Source of the DNA: Chlorops oryzae
Taxonomy: Eukaryota > Arthropoda > Insecta > Diptera > Chloropidae
Assembly (NCBI GenBank): GCA_020466095.1
Contig: CM035809.1
Location: 22,331,442 to 22,395,441, forward strand
Direction: 5' to 3'
Length of the DNA: 64,000 bases
The notes under the pieces were generated by a model. That model was not told the origin of the DNA and made no database searches. It was given only the letters and a program-made list of their open reading frames with translations. Of the stretch, positions 46,616 to 61,000 are shown in pieces. Numbering within the stretch: position 1 is the stretch's first letter; the number at the start of each line of letters is the position of its first letter. A program made the translations under genes and the position numbers.

Positions 46616-49600
46616 AAAATTTAATTTTTGGGGAAAATTAAATTTTTTTTTGGGAAAATTTCAAATTTTCCCGGGTTTGAAAATTTTTTTTTTTGGGGTT
46701 TTTTTAAAGGTTTTCCTGAAAATTCCAAAAAATTCCCAAAAACCTTTTCCAATTTAAAAAATTTTTTTTCCCCAAAAAAAAATTTTAAATCAAAATTCGC
46801 AAAAAAAACTTAAAAAATTTAAAAAATTTTTTTTAATTAAAAATTTTTGGTTTTCACAAAAAAGGTTTAAAAAAAAAAATTTTTTGGAAAAAAGGGTTTT
46901 AAAATTTTGGGTTTTTTTTTTTTAAAATTTTTTTTTTTAAATTTTTAAAAAATTTTAATTTTTTAAATTGGAATTTTTGGAATCCTACCTTCGGAATTGA
47001 AATTTTTTTAAATGTGTACCAAATCCTAGAAAATTTATCGAAAATTCCAAAAATTTTTTGCATTTCATTTCCTTAGGAAAAGAAAAAAATTTGTGGAAAA
47101 AAAACCTGGAAAACCAATTTTGTATTTGTTTAGTTTGGATTTAAATTTTTGAAATAAGGTTTAATTTTTTGAAAATTTCCGGTTACTTCAAAAAAATAAT
47201 TCTTTCAATTTTTTTCAAAGGTTTTGTTAAAAATTTTGAGTTTTGAAATTTTTTTTTGAAATTTTTCGAAAAGTTTTTCCCTGGAAAATTTTGGAAAATT
47301 TCAGCATTCCCAGGTTTAAATTTTCTATTTCCAAAACTAATTAGAAAATTTTAGAAATTGGCTTAAATTTTCCAATTTTTAAGCTTTGTTTACGAATTAA
47401 TTTTAAATGCAAGCTAATTCAAATTCCGGTTAAGGGGTGAATTTTAAATTTAATTTGGAATATTTAAAATGGAATTTCTTTAAAATTTTCTTTTTTTTTT
47501 GAATTTTAATTTATTTGGCCAAAATAAACCTTTATTTTGAAAATTTTTTTCGAAATTTTGTTTCCAATTTGGAATTTCTAATTTTCATTTTTCCCATGAA
47601 ATTTTTTAATTTTTTTTGGGTTTGGAATTCAAAGAAATTTATTTAAAGTTTTTCTCGAATTCCAAAAATTTCCTGGAAAATATGAAAATTATCCCATTGA
47701 AATTTTGGTTTCCTAAAAATCAAATATTACCAAGTTAAGTTAAAGTTAAATACGGAATTTCAAAAATTTGTTAATTTTGAAAATTTGGAATTTGGCATTT
47801 GGGAAAAAAGGTTTTAAATTTTTGGAAAAAGAATTTTTTTAAATTTTTTTTGATTTTGGGTTTTTTTGAAATTTTTTTTTTAATTTTAATTTTTAAAATT
47901 TATTTGGGTTAACTTTAAAACATTGGACATTTCCTAGGGTTTTCTTTTCTTTTTCCTTTCCTAAAAATTGAAAATTTAATCCAAAGTTTCCCTTTGAATT
48001 TTCCTTTTCCTTCCGAGGAAAATTTAAAATTTTATTAGGCAATATTGACCAAAAATCATTCTTCAAAAATTTCAAAAGTTTCGAAAGAAAAATGATATTT
48101 AAATTAATTCGGAAAAATTCTTTTGGTTCCCAAAAGGGGTTAAATTTCAATTTATGAATTGGAATAATAAAGGTTTTTTGAATTATTTTTAGTTTTTTTA
48201 ATTTTTCAATTTTTTAGGGATTTTAAAATTTTTTTCATTCTTTTAAAAGCATTTCCTGGGTTTAAATTTTTGTTCCTAATATTTAACCATCTTTTTTCCT
48301 GAAATTAATTTTTTAAAAATTCCTTTGAAAACCCTGAAACATTTCCCTTTTACCCGAATTTTTACAAAATTTCAAAGCTCGAAAATGTACTCGGAAGTTA
48401 AAAAATCTTATTACAAACAAGGAAAATGAATAAAATTTAAAAAAAATGGTTAATCCAAATTTCTGTAGGGTACTGGAAATTTGTTTTAAATTGGTTTTTT
48501 TTTGAATTTTTGGAATTTTTTTTTGGGAAATAAAGGTTTTTTTTTGATTAATAATTTCGTTTATGTTAAATAATTTCCATAGGGTTTTAAATTTTTTTTC
48601 CTTTAATTTCCTAAAGTTAAAGAAAATTCTGTTGGAAAATTCCTTTAATATTTGGAAAGTACTTTTATGGCAATTGAATTTACTAAAAAATTTTTGAGGC
48701 TCAAAAATTTTAAACAGTTAAAAAATTTCCTTCATTGCAAAAATTCCAAAAAATCCTATTCAAATGTCTTTCAAAAAAATTAAAAAATTTTGTCAATTTT
48801 ACACCAACTTAATTTGGTTTCTTATAATTTGTTTTAATTTGGAATTTTTTGATTTTTTGAATTTTTTTCCAATCCTATTTTCTTTTCGAAAAACTAATTT
48901 ATCGTTAATTGTTACTTTCAATTAAATTTCCTATGGTTTCTAATTTTTTATTTTGAATTCTTGTTAAAAATTTAACCTTGATAAGCACCAGGAAATTAAT
49001 TTAATTACACAAATTGGGTGTACTTTAAAAACCCTTATCTTAAAAATTTCCAAAAAATTGCCCAAGAGTTTCGAAATTAATGTCCATTAATTTTCAACAA
49101 ATTTTAAAACGGATTTGTGGATCATAATCCAAACCTTAAAAATATTTGGTTTAAATGTTAATTTTCAAAATTTTATTTATTTGGAAAAACAATATTTTTT
49201 TTAAAACTTTTCTTTAACGGCATACATTTTAAGTTTCTTAAAATTTTTTCCTTATTGCTTGCCTAAAAAATTAAGAAAATAGTTTAACAAGATTTTCTTT
49301 CCATATGTATCATTTTAAAATAATCTTTGAGTAAACTATAAAAGTTTAAATTTCAAATTTATTATTTCAAATTAAAAACCAAAATATATTCCCTCTTTCG
49401 TTTGAAAAAAAGTAACAAAATTATTCCAAAAATTTTAATAGCCAAAATTGATATCTGTTCTTATTTTAACACTTCTTTTACTCTGTGATTTAAGCCTCTT
49501 AAAAATTCCTTCTAAACAATTCCAAAATCTAAAATTTAATTAAAATCCATCCATTTCTATCTTTCTAATTCAACTTAAAACTTAAATCTTTCTTGAGTTT

Positions 49601-51100
49601 TCCATAATTTAATGCTTATTAAAAATTTTCTGGTTCCATGATTAAAAACCTAAACTAAACCGAAACTTTGCCAACAAGCTAGTAATTTTCCTTTACAATT
49701 TTGGTATTCAATTTTAAGTCGTTATGTTTGGTATTGTCTTAAATAAAATAAAATTCCTTTTGAGATATAATCCTTAATTTCATTTTTTAAGAATAAAATT
49801 AAGTTAAAGACTTTTATTTGAATTTTTTTTCTAAAATTGTTCAAAATTACATTTCGTTTGTTTCCATCAAAAAACGATGCCACGTGTTTAAAATCAAAAA
49901 AAAGATTAAAGTTTGTAACTTTTACCAAATATTTTCAATCTTATTTCCAAATTCAAAAAAGTTTACATGCCAATGAATAATTTTTCAAAATCCCATGCAT
50001 CATTTCCAACGCCCATCCTTGAGGAATCAAAGAATAAAAGTTTCTTATAACAAATTTAATGGTGTTATGTTATTTAAAAAACATTTGTTTCAAGGACTTT
50101 AATTAAATTAAAATTCCTTGGATTAAGGTAAGTTTTCCCAAATTGATTTTAAACTTCCTAGAGAAGGAATTCCTGGATGAATTTAAAATTCATGGAATGT
50201 TTTAAATGGCAAATTAAATTGGGCTTTCATTTTCAATTTAATTTTTTTTCCTTCGAAAAAGGCAAAATTAATTTTATTCCTTTGGTAGTTCAAGGCTAGG
50301 ATTTTTCCTTTTGACTTTTTAATTTAAACCTTTAACAAAAAAACTTTTTCTTTAAATTTTTTTTGGCCAAAATTATTTTCTTTATATGAAAACTAAGAAA
50401 TTTTCAACTTAAAAAATTTTCACTTTAAACATTTTTTATTTTTAAAACCATAATTAATAAAATTCAACAATATTTAATTCTAAACAAAAATCCATTTAAG
50501 GTATAAAAATTAATACCGCGAATATTTTCAATATTATTAAGAACAGAAGTCCAGGAAAAAGTAAATTTAACTTCCTTGGACCCCAAAATTTTTCTAAGAG
50601 GTTGGAAATAAAAAGAATTTTCTGAAATTTCGGGATTTGAAGGCGAAGGATTTTTAACAAAAGTCAGCATTTAAGGAAAACTTTTTTTCATATTTGAACG
50701 GATAGCGAAGCTTAAGTTTCGAATTCTTTATAAGTTTTAGATGACTTTTATCCTTAAACAGTGGAAGTTTTTGAAAAAATTGCCCGCCATTAGTTTAAAT
50801 TCAAAATAAATTACCATAGTGGTATACTCAAGATGAAAAAATTCTTTAATTAAAATTCAGCCAAAAAAATAAATAGTTATTTTATTATTATTTATTATAA
50901 GGTTTTCAATCTTTATTAAAGTAATACTAATCAGGCAATCTTTATTTTGAAAAAAGTGAAAGGCAAAGTCATTGTTATTAAAAATCTTTTACAGGAAGGG
51001 ATTGAATAAAATTTTAAGGTATCCCTTAAAATTTAAGTATCAATTTTTAATTTCTATGGAAAGGGAATTTTAGGAGGACCCTAATTATTTTCCAAAGATT
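46616..51100. repeat. Degenerate satellite-like sequence
   Basis: The text decays from clean satellite into runs of A, T and short phrases such as GGAAAATTCC, TTGGAATTTT and AAATTTTTGG, which are fragments of the satellite vocabulary without register. No units can be aligned in the middle. This is either truly decayed satellite or low-quality consensus; the gradual breakdown from the left edge suggests the latter. No gene. Confidence 0.55.
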
Positions 51101-51268
51101 CCTTATTTTCCATTTGAAATTCCCCAATTAAAAAAAATTTTATTTTAATTTATTATTTTTTTAAAATTATTATTATTAATTTTTTATATTATTTTATTTT
51201 ATTATTTTTTATTAAAAATTTTTTAATTATATTATTTTAATTTATATTTTTTAATTAAATTTTTAATT
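51101..51268. repeat. Nearly pure A/T low-complexity tract
   Basis: About 150 bases composed almost only of A and T in short runs, directly joining the degenerate region to the next clean satellite block. Confidence 0.8.
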
Positions 51269-54150
51269 AGTAAGTATGCATTCTTTAGAGCCTCTAGCAC
51301 ACTTTGCCATGAATAAAATTTTCATATTTCCACGGGTAAGGAAAATGCAAAAAGTGCTTCAAATAGGGGGAAAGCGTGGAATTTCCTAGGAATTTTCTCC
51401 ATGGGAATTTTCTTTAGGATCTGAAGGAACCATTTAGAAAAAAAAAATTTCAAAAACCCTGTAGGAAATGTCATTTTGAGACAGTTAACCCGAAAAAGAA
51501 ACTTAATTCAAAAAAATATAACGGCTTTATTTTCCCGCCAAAATGAAAATTCCAAAAAAACTTCAAAAAATTACAAAAAACCAAAATTTTCAAAACCCCA
51601 AAATTCCCAGTAGTTTCCGAGATATAAGCATTTGAAATTTTGGTTTCCACCTTCTGTTTTTCCTGTTCGCCTGGTGAACCAGACGAATTTTTTGGAATTG
51701 AGCTCCGCATTTCTTAGGCATATGATTTTCTCGATAACTAAAATTTTTGGAAACTTCGACGGTAAGTATGCATTCTTTAGAGCCTCTAGCACACTTTGCC
51801 ATGAATAAAATTTTCATATTTCCACGGGTAAGGAAAATCGCAAAAGTGCTTCAAATAGGGGGAAAAGCGTGGAATTTTCCCAGGAATTTTCTCCATGGGA
51901 ATTTTCTTTAGGATCTGAAGAACCATTTAGAAAAAAAAAATTTCAAAAACCCTGTAGGAAATGTCATTTTGAGACAGTTAAACCCGAAAAAGAAACTTAA
52001 TTCAAAAAAATATAACGGCTTTATTTTCCCGCCAAAATGAAAATTCCAAAAAAACTTCAAAAAATTAAAAAAAACCAAATTTTCAAAACCCCAAAATTCC
52101 CAGTAGTTTCCGAGATATAAGCATTTGAAATTTTGGTTCCACCTTCTGTTTTTCCTGTTCGCCTGGTGAACCAGACGAATTTTTTGGAATTGAGCTCCGC
52201 ATTTCTTAGGCATATGATTTTCTCGATAACTAAAGACTTTTTGGAAACTTCGACGGTAAGTATGCATTCTTTAGAGCCTCTAGCACACTTTGCATGAATA
52301 AAATTTTCATATTTCCACGGGTAAGGAAATGCGAAAAGTGCTTCAAATAGGGGAAACGTGGAATTTCCCAGGAATTTTTCTCCATGGGAATTTTCTTTAG
52401 GATCTGAAGAACCATTTAGAAAAAAAAATTTCAAAAACCCTGTAGGAAATGTCATTTTGAGACAGTTAAACCCGAAAAAGAAACTTAATTCAAAAAAATA
52501 TAACGGCTTTATTTTCCCGCCAAAATGAAAATTCCAAAAAAACTTCAAAAAATTACAAAAAAACCAAAATTTTCAAAACCCCAAAATTCCCAGTAGTTTC
52601 CGAGATATAAGCATTTGAAATTTTGGTTTCCACCTTCTGTTTTTCCTGTTCGCCTGGTGAACCAGACGAATTTTTTGGAATTGAGCTCCGCATTTCTTAG
52701 GCATATGATTTTCTCGATAACTAAAGACTTTTTGGAAACTTCGACGGTAAGTATGCATTCTTTAGAGCCTCTAGCACACTTTGCCATGAATAAAATTTTC
52801 ATATTTCCACGGGTAAGGAAATCGCGAAAAGTGCTTCAAATAGGGGGAAAGCGTGGAATTTCCCAGGAATTTTCTCCATGGGAATTTTCTTTAGGATCTG
52901 AAGAACCATTTAGAAAAAAAAAATTTCAAAAACCCTGTAGGAAATGTCATTTTGAGACAGTTAAACCCGAAAAAGAAACTTAATTCAAAAAAATATAACG
53001 GCTTTATTTTCCGCCAAAATGAAAATTCCAAAAAAACTTCAAAAAATTACAAAAAAACCAAAATTTTCAAAACCCAAAATTCCCAGTAGTTTCCGAGATA
53101 TAAGCATTTGAAATTTTGGTTTCCACCTTCTGTTTTTCCTGTTCGCCTGGTGAACCAGACGAATTTTTTGGAATTGAGCTCCGCATTTCTTAGGCATATG
53201 ATTTTCTCGATAACTAAAGACTTTTTGGAAACTTCGACGGTAAGTATGCATTCTTTAGAGCCTCTAGCACACTTTGCCATGAATAAAATTTTCATATTTC
53301 CACGGGTAAGGAAATCGCGAAAAGTGCTTCAAATAGGGGGAAAGCGTGGAATTTCCCAGGAATTTTCTCCATGGGAATTTTCTTTAGGATCTGAAGAACC
53401 ATTTAGAAAAAAAAAATTTCAAAAACCCTGTAGGAAATGTCATTTTGAGACAGTTAAACCCGAAAAAGAAACTTAATTCAAAAAATATAACGGCTTTATT
53501 TTCCCGCCAAAATGAAAATTCCAAAAAAACTTCAAAAAATTACAAAAACCAAAATTTTCAAAACCCAAAATTCCCAGTAGTTTCCGAGATATAAGCATTT
53601 GAAATTTTGGTTCCACCTTCTGTTTTTCCTGTTCGCCTGGTGAACCAGACGAATTTTTTGGAATTGAGCTCCGCATTTCTTAGGCATATGATTTTCTCGA
53701 TAACTAAAGACTTTTTGGAAACTTCGACGGTAAGTATGCATTCTTTAGAGCCTCTAGCACACTTTGCCATGAATAAAATTTTCATATTTCCACGGGTAAG
53801 GAAATCGCGAAAAGTGCTTCAAATAGGGGGAAAGCGTGGAATTTTCCAGGAATTTTCTCCATGGGAATTTTCTTTAGGATCTGAAGAACCATTTAGAAAA
53901 AAAATTTCAAAAACCCTGTAGGAAATGTCATTTTGAGACAGTTAAACCCGAAAAAGAAAACTTAATTCAAAAAATATAACGGCTTTATTTTCCCGCCAAA
54001 ATGAAAATTCAAAAAAACTTCAAAAAATTACAAAAAACCAAAATTTTCAAAACCCCAAAATTCCCAGTAGTTTCCGAGATATAAGCATTTGAAATTTTGG
54101 TTTCCACCTTCTGTTTTTCCTGTTCGCCTGGTGAACCAGACGAATTTTGG
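51269..54150 (-). repeat. 495-bp satellite, block 3 (variant B, minus)
   Basis: About 5.8 units in minus orientation with a spacing of 490-493 bp. They are variant B, marked in unit orientation by TGCTAGAGGCTCTAAAG and ACCGTCGAAG, with AAGTTTCTTTTTCGGG instead of AAATTTTGATTTCGGG of variant A. Units are nearly identical except for homopolymer lengths. The block starts abruptly in mid-unit and ends in degenerate sequence. Confidence 0.93.
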
Positions 54151-55055
54151 GTTTTTGGATATGATTTCCGAAACAAATTTTTCTTAGGAATATGCATTTT
54201 TCCTCGAACTTTCATGATAAAATTTTTTTTGGAAAATGGTCTTCTGGGAAACGTGAATTTTAAGGTTTTTATGGAATTTTCTTTAGGCCTTAGGAAAAAA
54301 ATTAGGAATTTTTGAAAAAATTTTCAAAATATCCGGTTTAAAATGCCAAAATGAAATTCAAAAGAAGGTTTTTCAAATTTTCTCCAAATTTTCTTGGATT
54401 TGAAAATTTGGATTAATTTTTCCCCTTTGAAGAATTTTCATTTTGAGCCCGTTTGGAAAGAAATTATTAAAATTTTGATTAAGTGCTTTTTGGTTTCCAA
54501 CTTGCCAAAAAAACATTCCTAAAAAGGGCTTCAAAAAATTTTCCTTTTCCCAAAACAAACAAGAATCCAAAAAATTTCCCTGAGAAAATTTGGAATTTTG
54601 GTTTTCCAAAATTTGGTTTTTTGTTTCCTTGAAAGAAATTTTTTGGAAATTTCCATTTCTAAAGCCAATATTTTTATTTAATAAAGTTTTTTATTCGAGT
54701 TAATCTTCTAAAATGACATTTCCTAATTTAAAATTTTTTTTCCAAAGGTCACAGGAAAAAAAATTCCCAAATGAGAAAATCTGGAATTTTCCCTATTTGA
54801 AATTTTGCTTTCCTTGTGGAAATTGAAATTTTATTCTGGAAATTTAGAAAAAAATATATTTCGAATTTAAAAGTCTTTTTCGAGAAACATTTAAGAAAAT
54901 GGGACTAATTCCAAAAATTCGTTTTCCCAGCAACAGGAAAACAGAATTCCAAAAAAACTTAATGGAAAAATTACTGGAATTTTTAAAATTTTAATTTTTG
55001 AAGTTTTTGAATTTTCTTTCGGGAAAATAAAGCTTAATTTTTTGAATTAATTCTT
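54151..55055. repeat. Degenerate satellite at second inversion centre
   Basis: About 900 bp that still follows the unit order at low similarity: first minus-oriented (TTCTTAGGAATATGCATTTTTC resembles the TTCTTAGGCATATGATTTTC block), then plus-oriented from about 54.7 kb (AAATGACATTTCCTA). It links block 3 to block 4. Confidence 0.65.
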
Positions 55056-58000
55056 TTTCTTAACTGTCTCAAAATGACATTTCCTACAGGGTTTTTGAAA
55101 ATTTTTTTTTCTAAATGGTTCTCAGATCCTAAAGAAAATTCCATGGAGAAAATTCCTAAATTCCACGCTTTCCCCCTATTTGAAGCACTTTTCGCATTTC
55201 CTTACCCGTGGAAATATGAAAATTTTATTCATGGAAAGTGTGCTAGAGGCTCTAAAGAATGCATACTTACCGTTCGAAGTTTCCAAAAAGTCTTTAGTTA
55301 TCGAGGAAAATCATATGCCTAAGAAATGCGGAGCTCAATTCCAAAAAATTCGTCTGGTTCACCAGGCGAACAGGAAAAACAGAAGGTGGAATCCAAAATT
55401 TCAAATGCTTATATCTCGGAAACTACTGGGAATTTTGGGGTTTTGAAAATTTTGGTTTTTTGTATTTTTTGAAGTTTTTTTGGAATTTTCATTTTGGCGG
55501 GAAAATAAAGCCGTTATATTTTTTTGAATTAAGTTTTTTTTCGGGTTTAACTGTCTCAAAATGACATTTCCTACAGGGTTTTTGAAATTTTTTTTTCTAA
55601 ATGGTTCTTCAGATCCTAAAGAAAATTCCCATGGAGAAAATTCCTGGGAAAATTCCACGCTTTTCCCCTATTTGAAGCACTTTTGCGATTTTCCTTACCC
55701 GTGGAAATATGAAAATTTTATTCATGGCAAAGTGTGCTAGAGGCTCTAAAGAATGCATACTTACCGTCGAAGTTTCCAAAAAGTCTTTAGTTATCGAGAA
55801 AATCATATGCCTAAGAAATGCGGAGCTCAATTCAAAAAATTCGTCTGGTTCACCAGGCGAACAGGAAAAACAGAAGGTGGAATCCAAAATTTCAAATGCT
55901 TATATCTCGGAAACTACTGGGAATTTTGGGGTTTTGAAAATTTTGGTTTTTTTTGTAATTTTTTGAAGTTTTTTTGGAATTTTCATTTTGGCGGGAAAAT
56001 AAAGCCGTTATATTTTTTTGAATTAAGTTTCTTTTTCGGGTTTAACTGTCTCAAAATGACATTTCCTACAGGGTTTTTGAAATTTTTTTTTTCTAAATGG
56101 TTCTTCAGATCCTAAAGAAAATTCCCATGGAGAAAATTCCTGGGAAATTCCACGCTTTCCCCCTATTTGAAGCACTTTTCGCGATTTCCTTACCCGTGGA
56201 AATATGAAAATTTTATTCATGGCAAAGTGTGCTAGAGGCTCTAAAGAATGCATACTTACCGTCGAAGTTTCCAAAAAGTCTTTAGTTATCGAGAAAATCA
56301 TATGCCTAAGAAATGCGGAGCTCAATTCCAAAAAATTCGTCTGGTTCACCAGGCGAACAGGAAAAAACAGAAGGTGGAATCCAAAATTTCAAATGCTTAT
56401 ATCTCGGAAACTACTGGGAATTTTGGGGTTTTGAAAATTTTGGTTTTTTTGTAATTTTTTGAAGTTTTTTTGGAATTTTCATTTTGGCGGGAAAATAAAG
56501 CCGTTATATTTTTTTGAATTAAGTTTTTTTTCGGGTTTAACTGTCTCAAAATGACATTTCCTACAGGGTTTTTGAAATTTTTTTTTTCCTAAATGGTTCT
56601 TCAGATCCTAAAGAAAATTCCCATGGAGAAAATTCCTGGGAAATTCCACGCTTTCCCCCTATTTGAAGCACTTTTCGCATTTTCCTTACCCGTGGAAATA
56701 TGAAAATTTTATTCATGGCAAAGTGTGCTAGAGGCTCTAAAGAATGCATACTTACCGTCGAAGTTTCCAAAAAGTCTTTAGTTATCGAGAAAATCATATG
56801 CCTAAGAAATGCGGAGCTCAATTCCAAAAAATTCGTCTGGTTCACCAGGCGAACAGGAAAAACAGAAGGTGGAATCCAAAATTTCAAATGCTTATATCTC
56901 GGAAACTACTGGGAATTTTGGGGTTTTGAAAATTTTGTTTTTTTGTAATTTTTTGAAGTTTTTTTGGAATTTTCATTTTGGCGGGAAAATAAAGCCGTTA
57001 TATTTTTTTGAATTAAGTTTTTTTTCGGGTTTAACTGTCTCAAAATGACATTTCCTACAGGGTTTTTGGAATTTTTTTTTTCCTAAATGGTTCCTCAGAT
57101 CCTAAAGAAAATTCCCATGGAGAAAATTCCTGGGAAATTCCACGCTTTCCCCCTATTTGAAGCACTTTTCGCGATTTCCTTACCCGTGGAAATATGAAAA
57201 TTTTATTCATGGCAAAGTGTGCTAGAGGCTCTAAAGAATGCATACTTACCGTCGAAGTTTCCAAAAAGTCTTTAGTTATCGAGAAAATCATATGCCTAAG
57301 AAATGCGGAGCTCAATTCCAAAAAATTCGTCTGGTTCACCAGGCGAACAGGAAAAACAGAAGGTGGAATCCAAAATTTCAAATGCTTATATCTCGGAAAC
57401 TACTGGGAATTTTGGGGTTTTGAAAATTTTGGTTTTTTTGTAATTTTTTGAAGTTTTTTTGGAATTTTCATTTTGGCGGGAAAATAAAGCCGTTATATTT
57501 TTTTGAATTAAGTTTCTTTTTCGGGTTTAACTGTCTCAAAATGACATTTCCTACAGGGTTTTTGAAATTTTTTTTTCCTAAATGGTTCCTCAGATCCTAA
57601 AGAAAATTCCCATGGAGAAAATTCCTGGAAAATTCCACGCTTTCCCCCTATTTGAAGCACTTTTCGCGATTTCCTTACCCGTGGAAATATGAAAATTTTA
57701 TTCATGGCAAAGTGTGCTAGAGGCTCTAAAGAATGCATACTTACCGTCGAAGTTTCCAAAAAGTCTTTAGTTATCGAGAAAATCATATGCCTAAGAAATG
57801 CGGAGCTCAATTCCAAAAAAATTCGTCTGGTTCACCAGGCGAACAGGAAAAACAGAAGGTGGAATCCAAAATTTCAAATGCTTATATCTCGGAAACTACT
57901 GGGAATTTTGGGGTTTTGAAAATTTTGGTTTTTTTTTGTAATTTTTTGAAGTTTTTTTGGAATTTTCATTTTGGCGGGAAAATAAAGCCGTTATATTTTT

Positions 58001-61000
58001 TTGAATTAAGTTTCTTTTTCGGGTTTAACTGTCTCAAAATGACATTTCCTACAGGGTTTTTGAAATTTTTTTTTTTCTAAATGGTTCTTCAGATCCTAAA
58101 GAAAATTCCCATGGAGAAAATTCCTGGGAAATTCCACGCTTTCCCCCTATTTGAAGCACTTTTCGCGATTTCCTTACCCGTGGAAATATGAAAATTTTAT
58201 TCATGGCAAAGTGTGCTAGAGGCTCTAAAGAATGCATACTTACCGTCGAAGTTTCCAAAAAGTCTTTAGTTATCGAGAAAATCATATGCCTAAGAAATGC
58301 GGAGCTCAATTCCAAAAAATTCGTCTGGTTCACCAGGCGAACAGGAAAAACAGAAGGTGGAATCCAAAATTTCAAATGCTTATATCTCGGAAACTACTGG
58401 GAATTTTGGGGTTTTGAAAATTTTGGTTTTTTTGTAATTTTTTGAAGTTTTTTTGGAATTTTCATTTTGGCGGGAAAATAAAGCCGTTATATTTTTTTGA
58501 ATTAAGTTTCTTTTTCGGGTTTAACTGTCTCAAAATGACATTTCCTACAGGGTTTTTGAAAATTTTTTTTTTCCTAAATGGTTCCTTCAGATCCTAAAGA
58601 AAATTCCCATGGAGAAAATTCCTGGGAAAATTCCACGCTTTCCCCCTATTTGAAGCACTTTTGCGATTTTCCTTACCCGTGGAAATATGAAAATTTTATT
58701 CATGGCAAAGTGTGCTAGAGGCTCTAAAGAATGCATACTTACCGTCGAAGTTTCCAAAAAGTCTTTAGTTATCGAGAAAATCATATGCCTAAGAAATGCG
58801 GAGCTCAATTCCAAAAAATTCGTCTGGTTCACCAGGCGAACAGGAAAAACAGAAGGTGGAATCCAAAATTTCAAATGCTTATATCTCGGAAACTACTGGG
58901 AATTTTGGGGTTTTGAAAATTTTGGTTTTTTTGTAATTTTTTGAAGTTTTTTTGGAATTTTCATTTTGGCGGGAAAATAAAGCCGTTATATTTTTTTGAA
59001 TTAAGTTTCTTTTTCGGGTTTAACTGTCTCAAAATGACATTTCCTACAGGGTTTTTGAAATTTTTTTTTTCTAAATGGTTCTTCAGATCCTAAAGAAAAT
59101 TCCCATGGAGAAAATTCCTGGGAAATTCCACGCTTTCCCCCTATTTGAAGCACTTTTCGCGATTTCCTTACCCGTGGAAATATGAAAATTTTATTCATGG
59201 CAAAGTGTGCTAGAGGCTCTAAAGAATGCATACTTACCGTCGAAGTTTCCAAAAAGTCTTTAGTTATCGAGAAAATCATATGCCTAAGAAATGCGGAGCT
59301 CAATTCCAAAAAATTCGTCTGGTTCACCAGGCGAACAGGAAAAACAGAAGGTGGAATCCAAAATTTCAAATGCTTATATCTCGGAAACTACTGGGAATTT
59401 TGGGGTTTTGAAAATTTTGGTTTTTTTTTGTAATTTTTTGAAGTTTTTTTGGAATTTTCATTTTGGCGGGAAAATAAAGCCGTTATATTTTTTTGAATTA
59501 AGTTTCTTTTTCGGGTTTAACTGTCTCAAAATGACATTTCCTACAGGGTTTTTGAAATTTTTTTTTTCTAAATGGTTCTTCAGATCCTAAAGAAAATTCC
59601 CATGGAGAAAATTCCTGGGAAATTCCACGCTTTCCCCCTATTTGAAGCACTTTTCGCGATTTCCTTACCCGTGGAAATATGAAAATTTTATTCATGGCAA
59701 AGTGTGCTAGAGGCTCTAAAGAATGCATACTTACCGTCGAAGTTTCCAAAAAGTCTTTAGTTATCGAGAAAATCATATGCCTAAGAAATGCGGAGCTCAA
59801 TTCCAAAAAATTCGTCTGGTTCACCAGGCGAACAGGAAAAACAGAAGGTGGAATCCAAAATTTCAAATGCTTATATCTCGGAAACTACTGGGAATTTTGG
59901 GGTTTTGAAAATTTTGGTTTTTTTTGTAATTTTTTGAAGTTTTTTTGGAATTTTCATTTTGGCGGGAAAATAAAGCCGTTATATTTTTTTGAATTAAGTT
60001 TCTTTTTCGGGTTTAACTGTCTCAAAATGACATTTCCTACAGGGTTTTTGAAATTTTTTTTTTCTAAATGGTTCTTCAGATCCTAAAGAAAATTCCCATG
60101 GAGAAAATTCCTGGAAAATTCCACGCTTTCCCCTATTTGAAGCACTTTTCGCGATTTCCTTACCCGTGGAAATATGAAAATTTTATTCATGGCAAAGTGT
60201 GCTAAGGCTCTAAAGAATGCATACTTACCGTCGAAGTTTCCAAAAAGTCTTTAGTTATCGAGAAAATCATATGCCTAAGAAATGCGGAGCTCAATTCCAA
60301 AAAATTCGTCTGGTTCACCAGGCGAACAGGAAAAACAGAAGGTGGAAACCAAAATTTCAAATGCTTATATCTCGGAAACTACTGGGAATTTTGGGGTTTT
60401 GAAAATTTTGGTTTTTTTTGTAATTTTTTGAAGTTTTTTTGGAATTTTCATTTTGGCGGGAAAATAAAGCCGTTATATTTTTTGAATTAAGTTTCTTTTT
60501 CGGGTTTAACTGTCTCAAAATGACATTTCCTACAGGGTTTTTGAAATTTTTTTTTTCTAAATGGTTCTTCAGATCCTAAAGAAAATTCCCATGGAGAAAA
60601 TTCCTGGGAAATTCCACGCTTTCCCCCTATTTGAAGCACTTTTCGCGATTTCCTTACCCGTGGAAATATGAAAATTTTATTCATGGCAAAGTGTGCTAGA
60701 GGCTCTAAAGAATGCATACTTACCGTCGAAGTTTCCAAAAAGTCTTTAGTTATCGAGAAAATCATATGCCTAAGAAATGCGGAGCTCAATTCCAAAAAAT
60801 TCGTCTGGTTCACCAGGCGAACAGGAAAAACAGAAGGTGGAATCCAAAATTTCAAATGCTTATATCTCGGAAACTACTGGGAATTTTGGGGTTTTGAAAA
60901 TTTTGTTTTTTTTTGTAATTTTTTGAAGTTTTTTTGGAATTTTCATTTTGGCGGGAAAATAAAGCCGTTATATTTTTTTGAATTAAGTTTCTTTTTCGGG

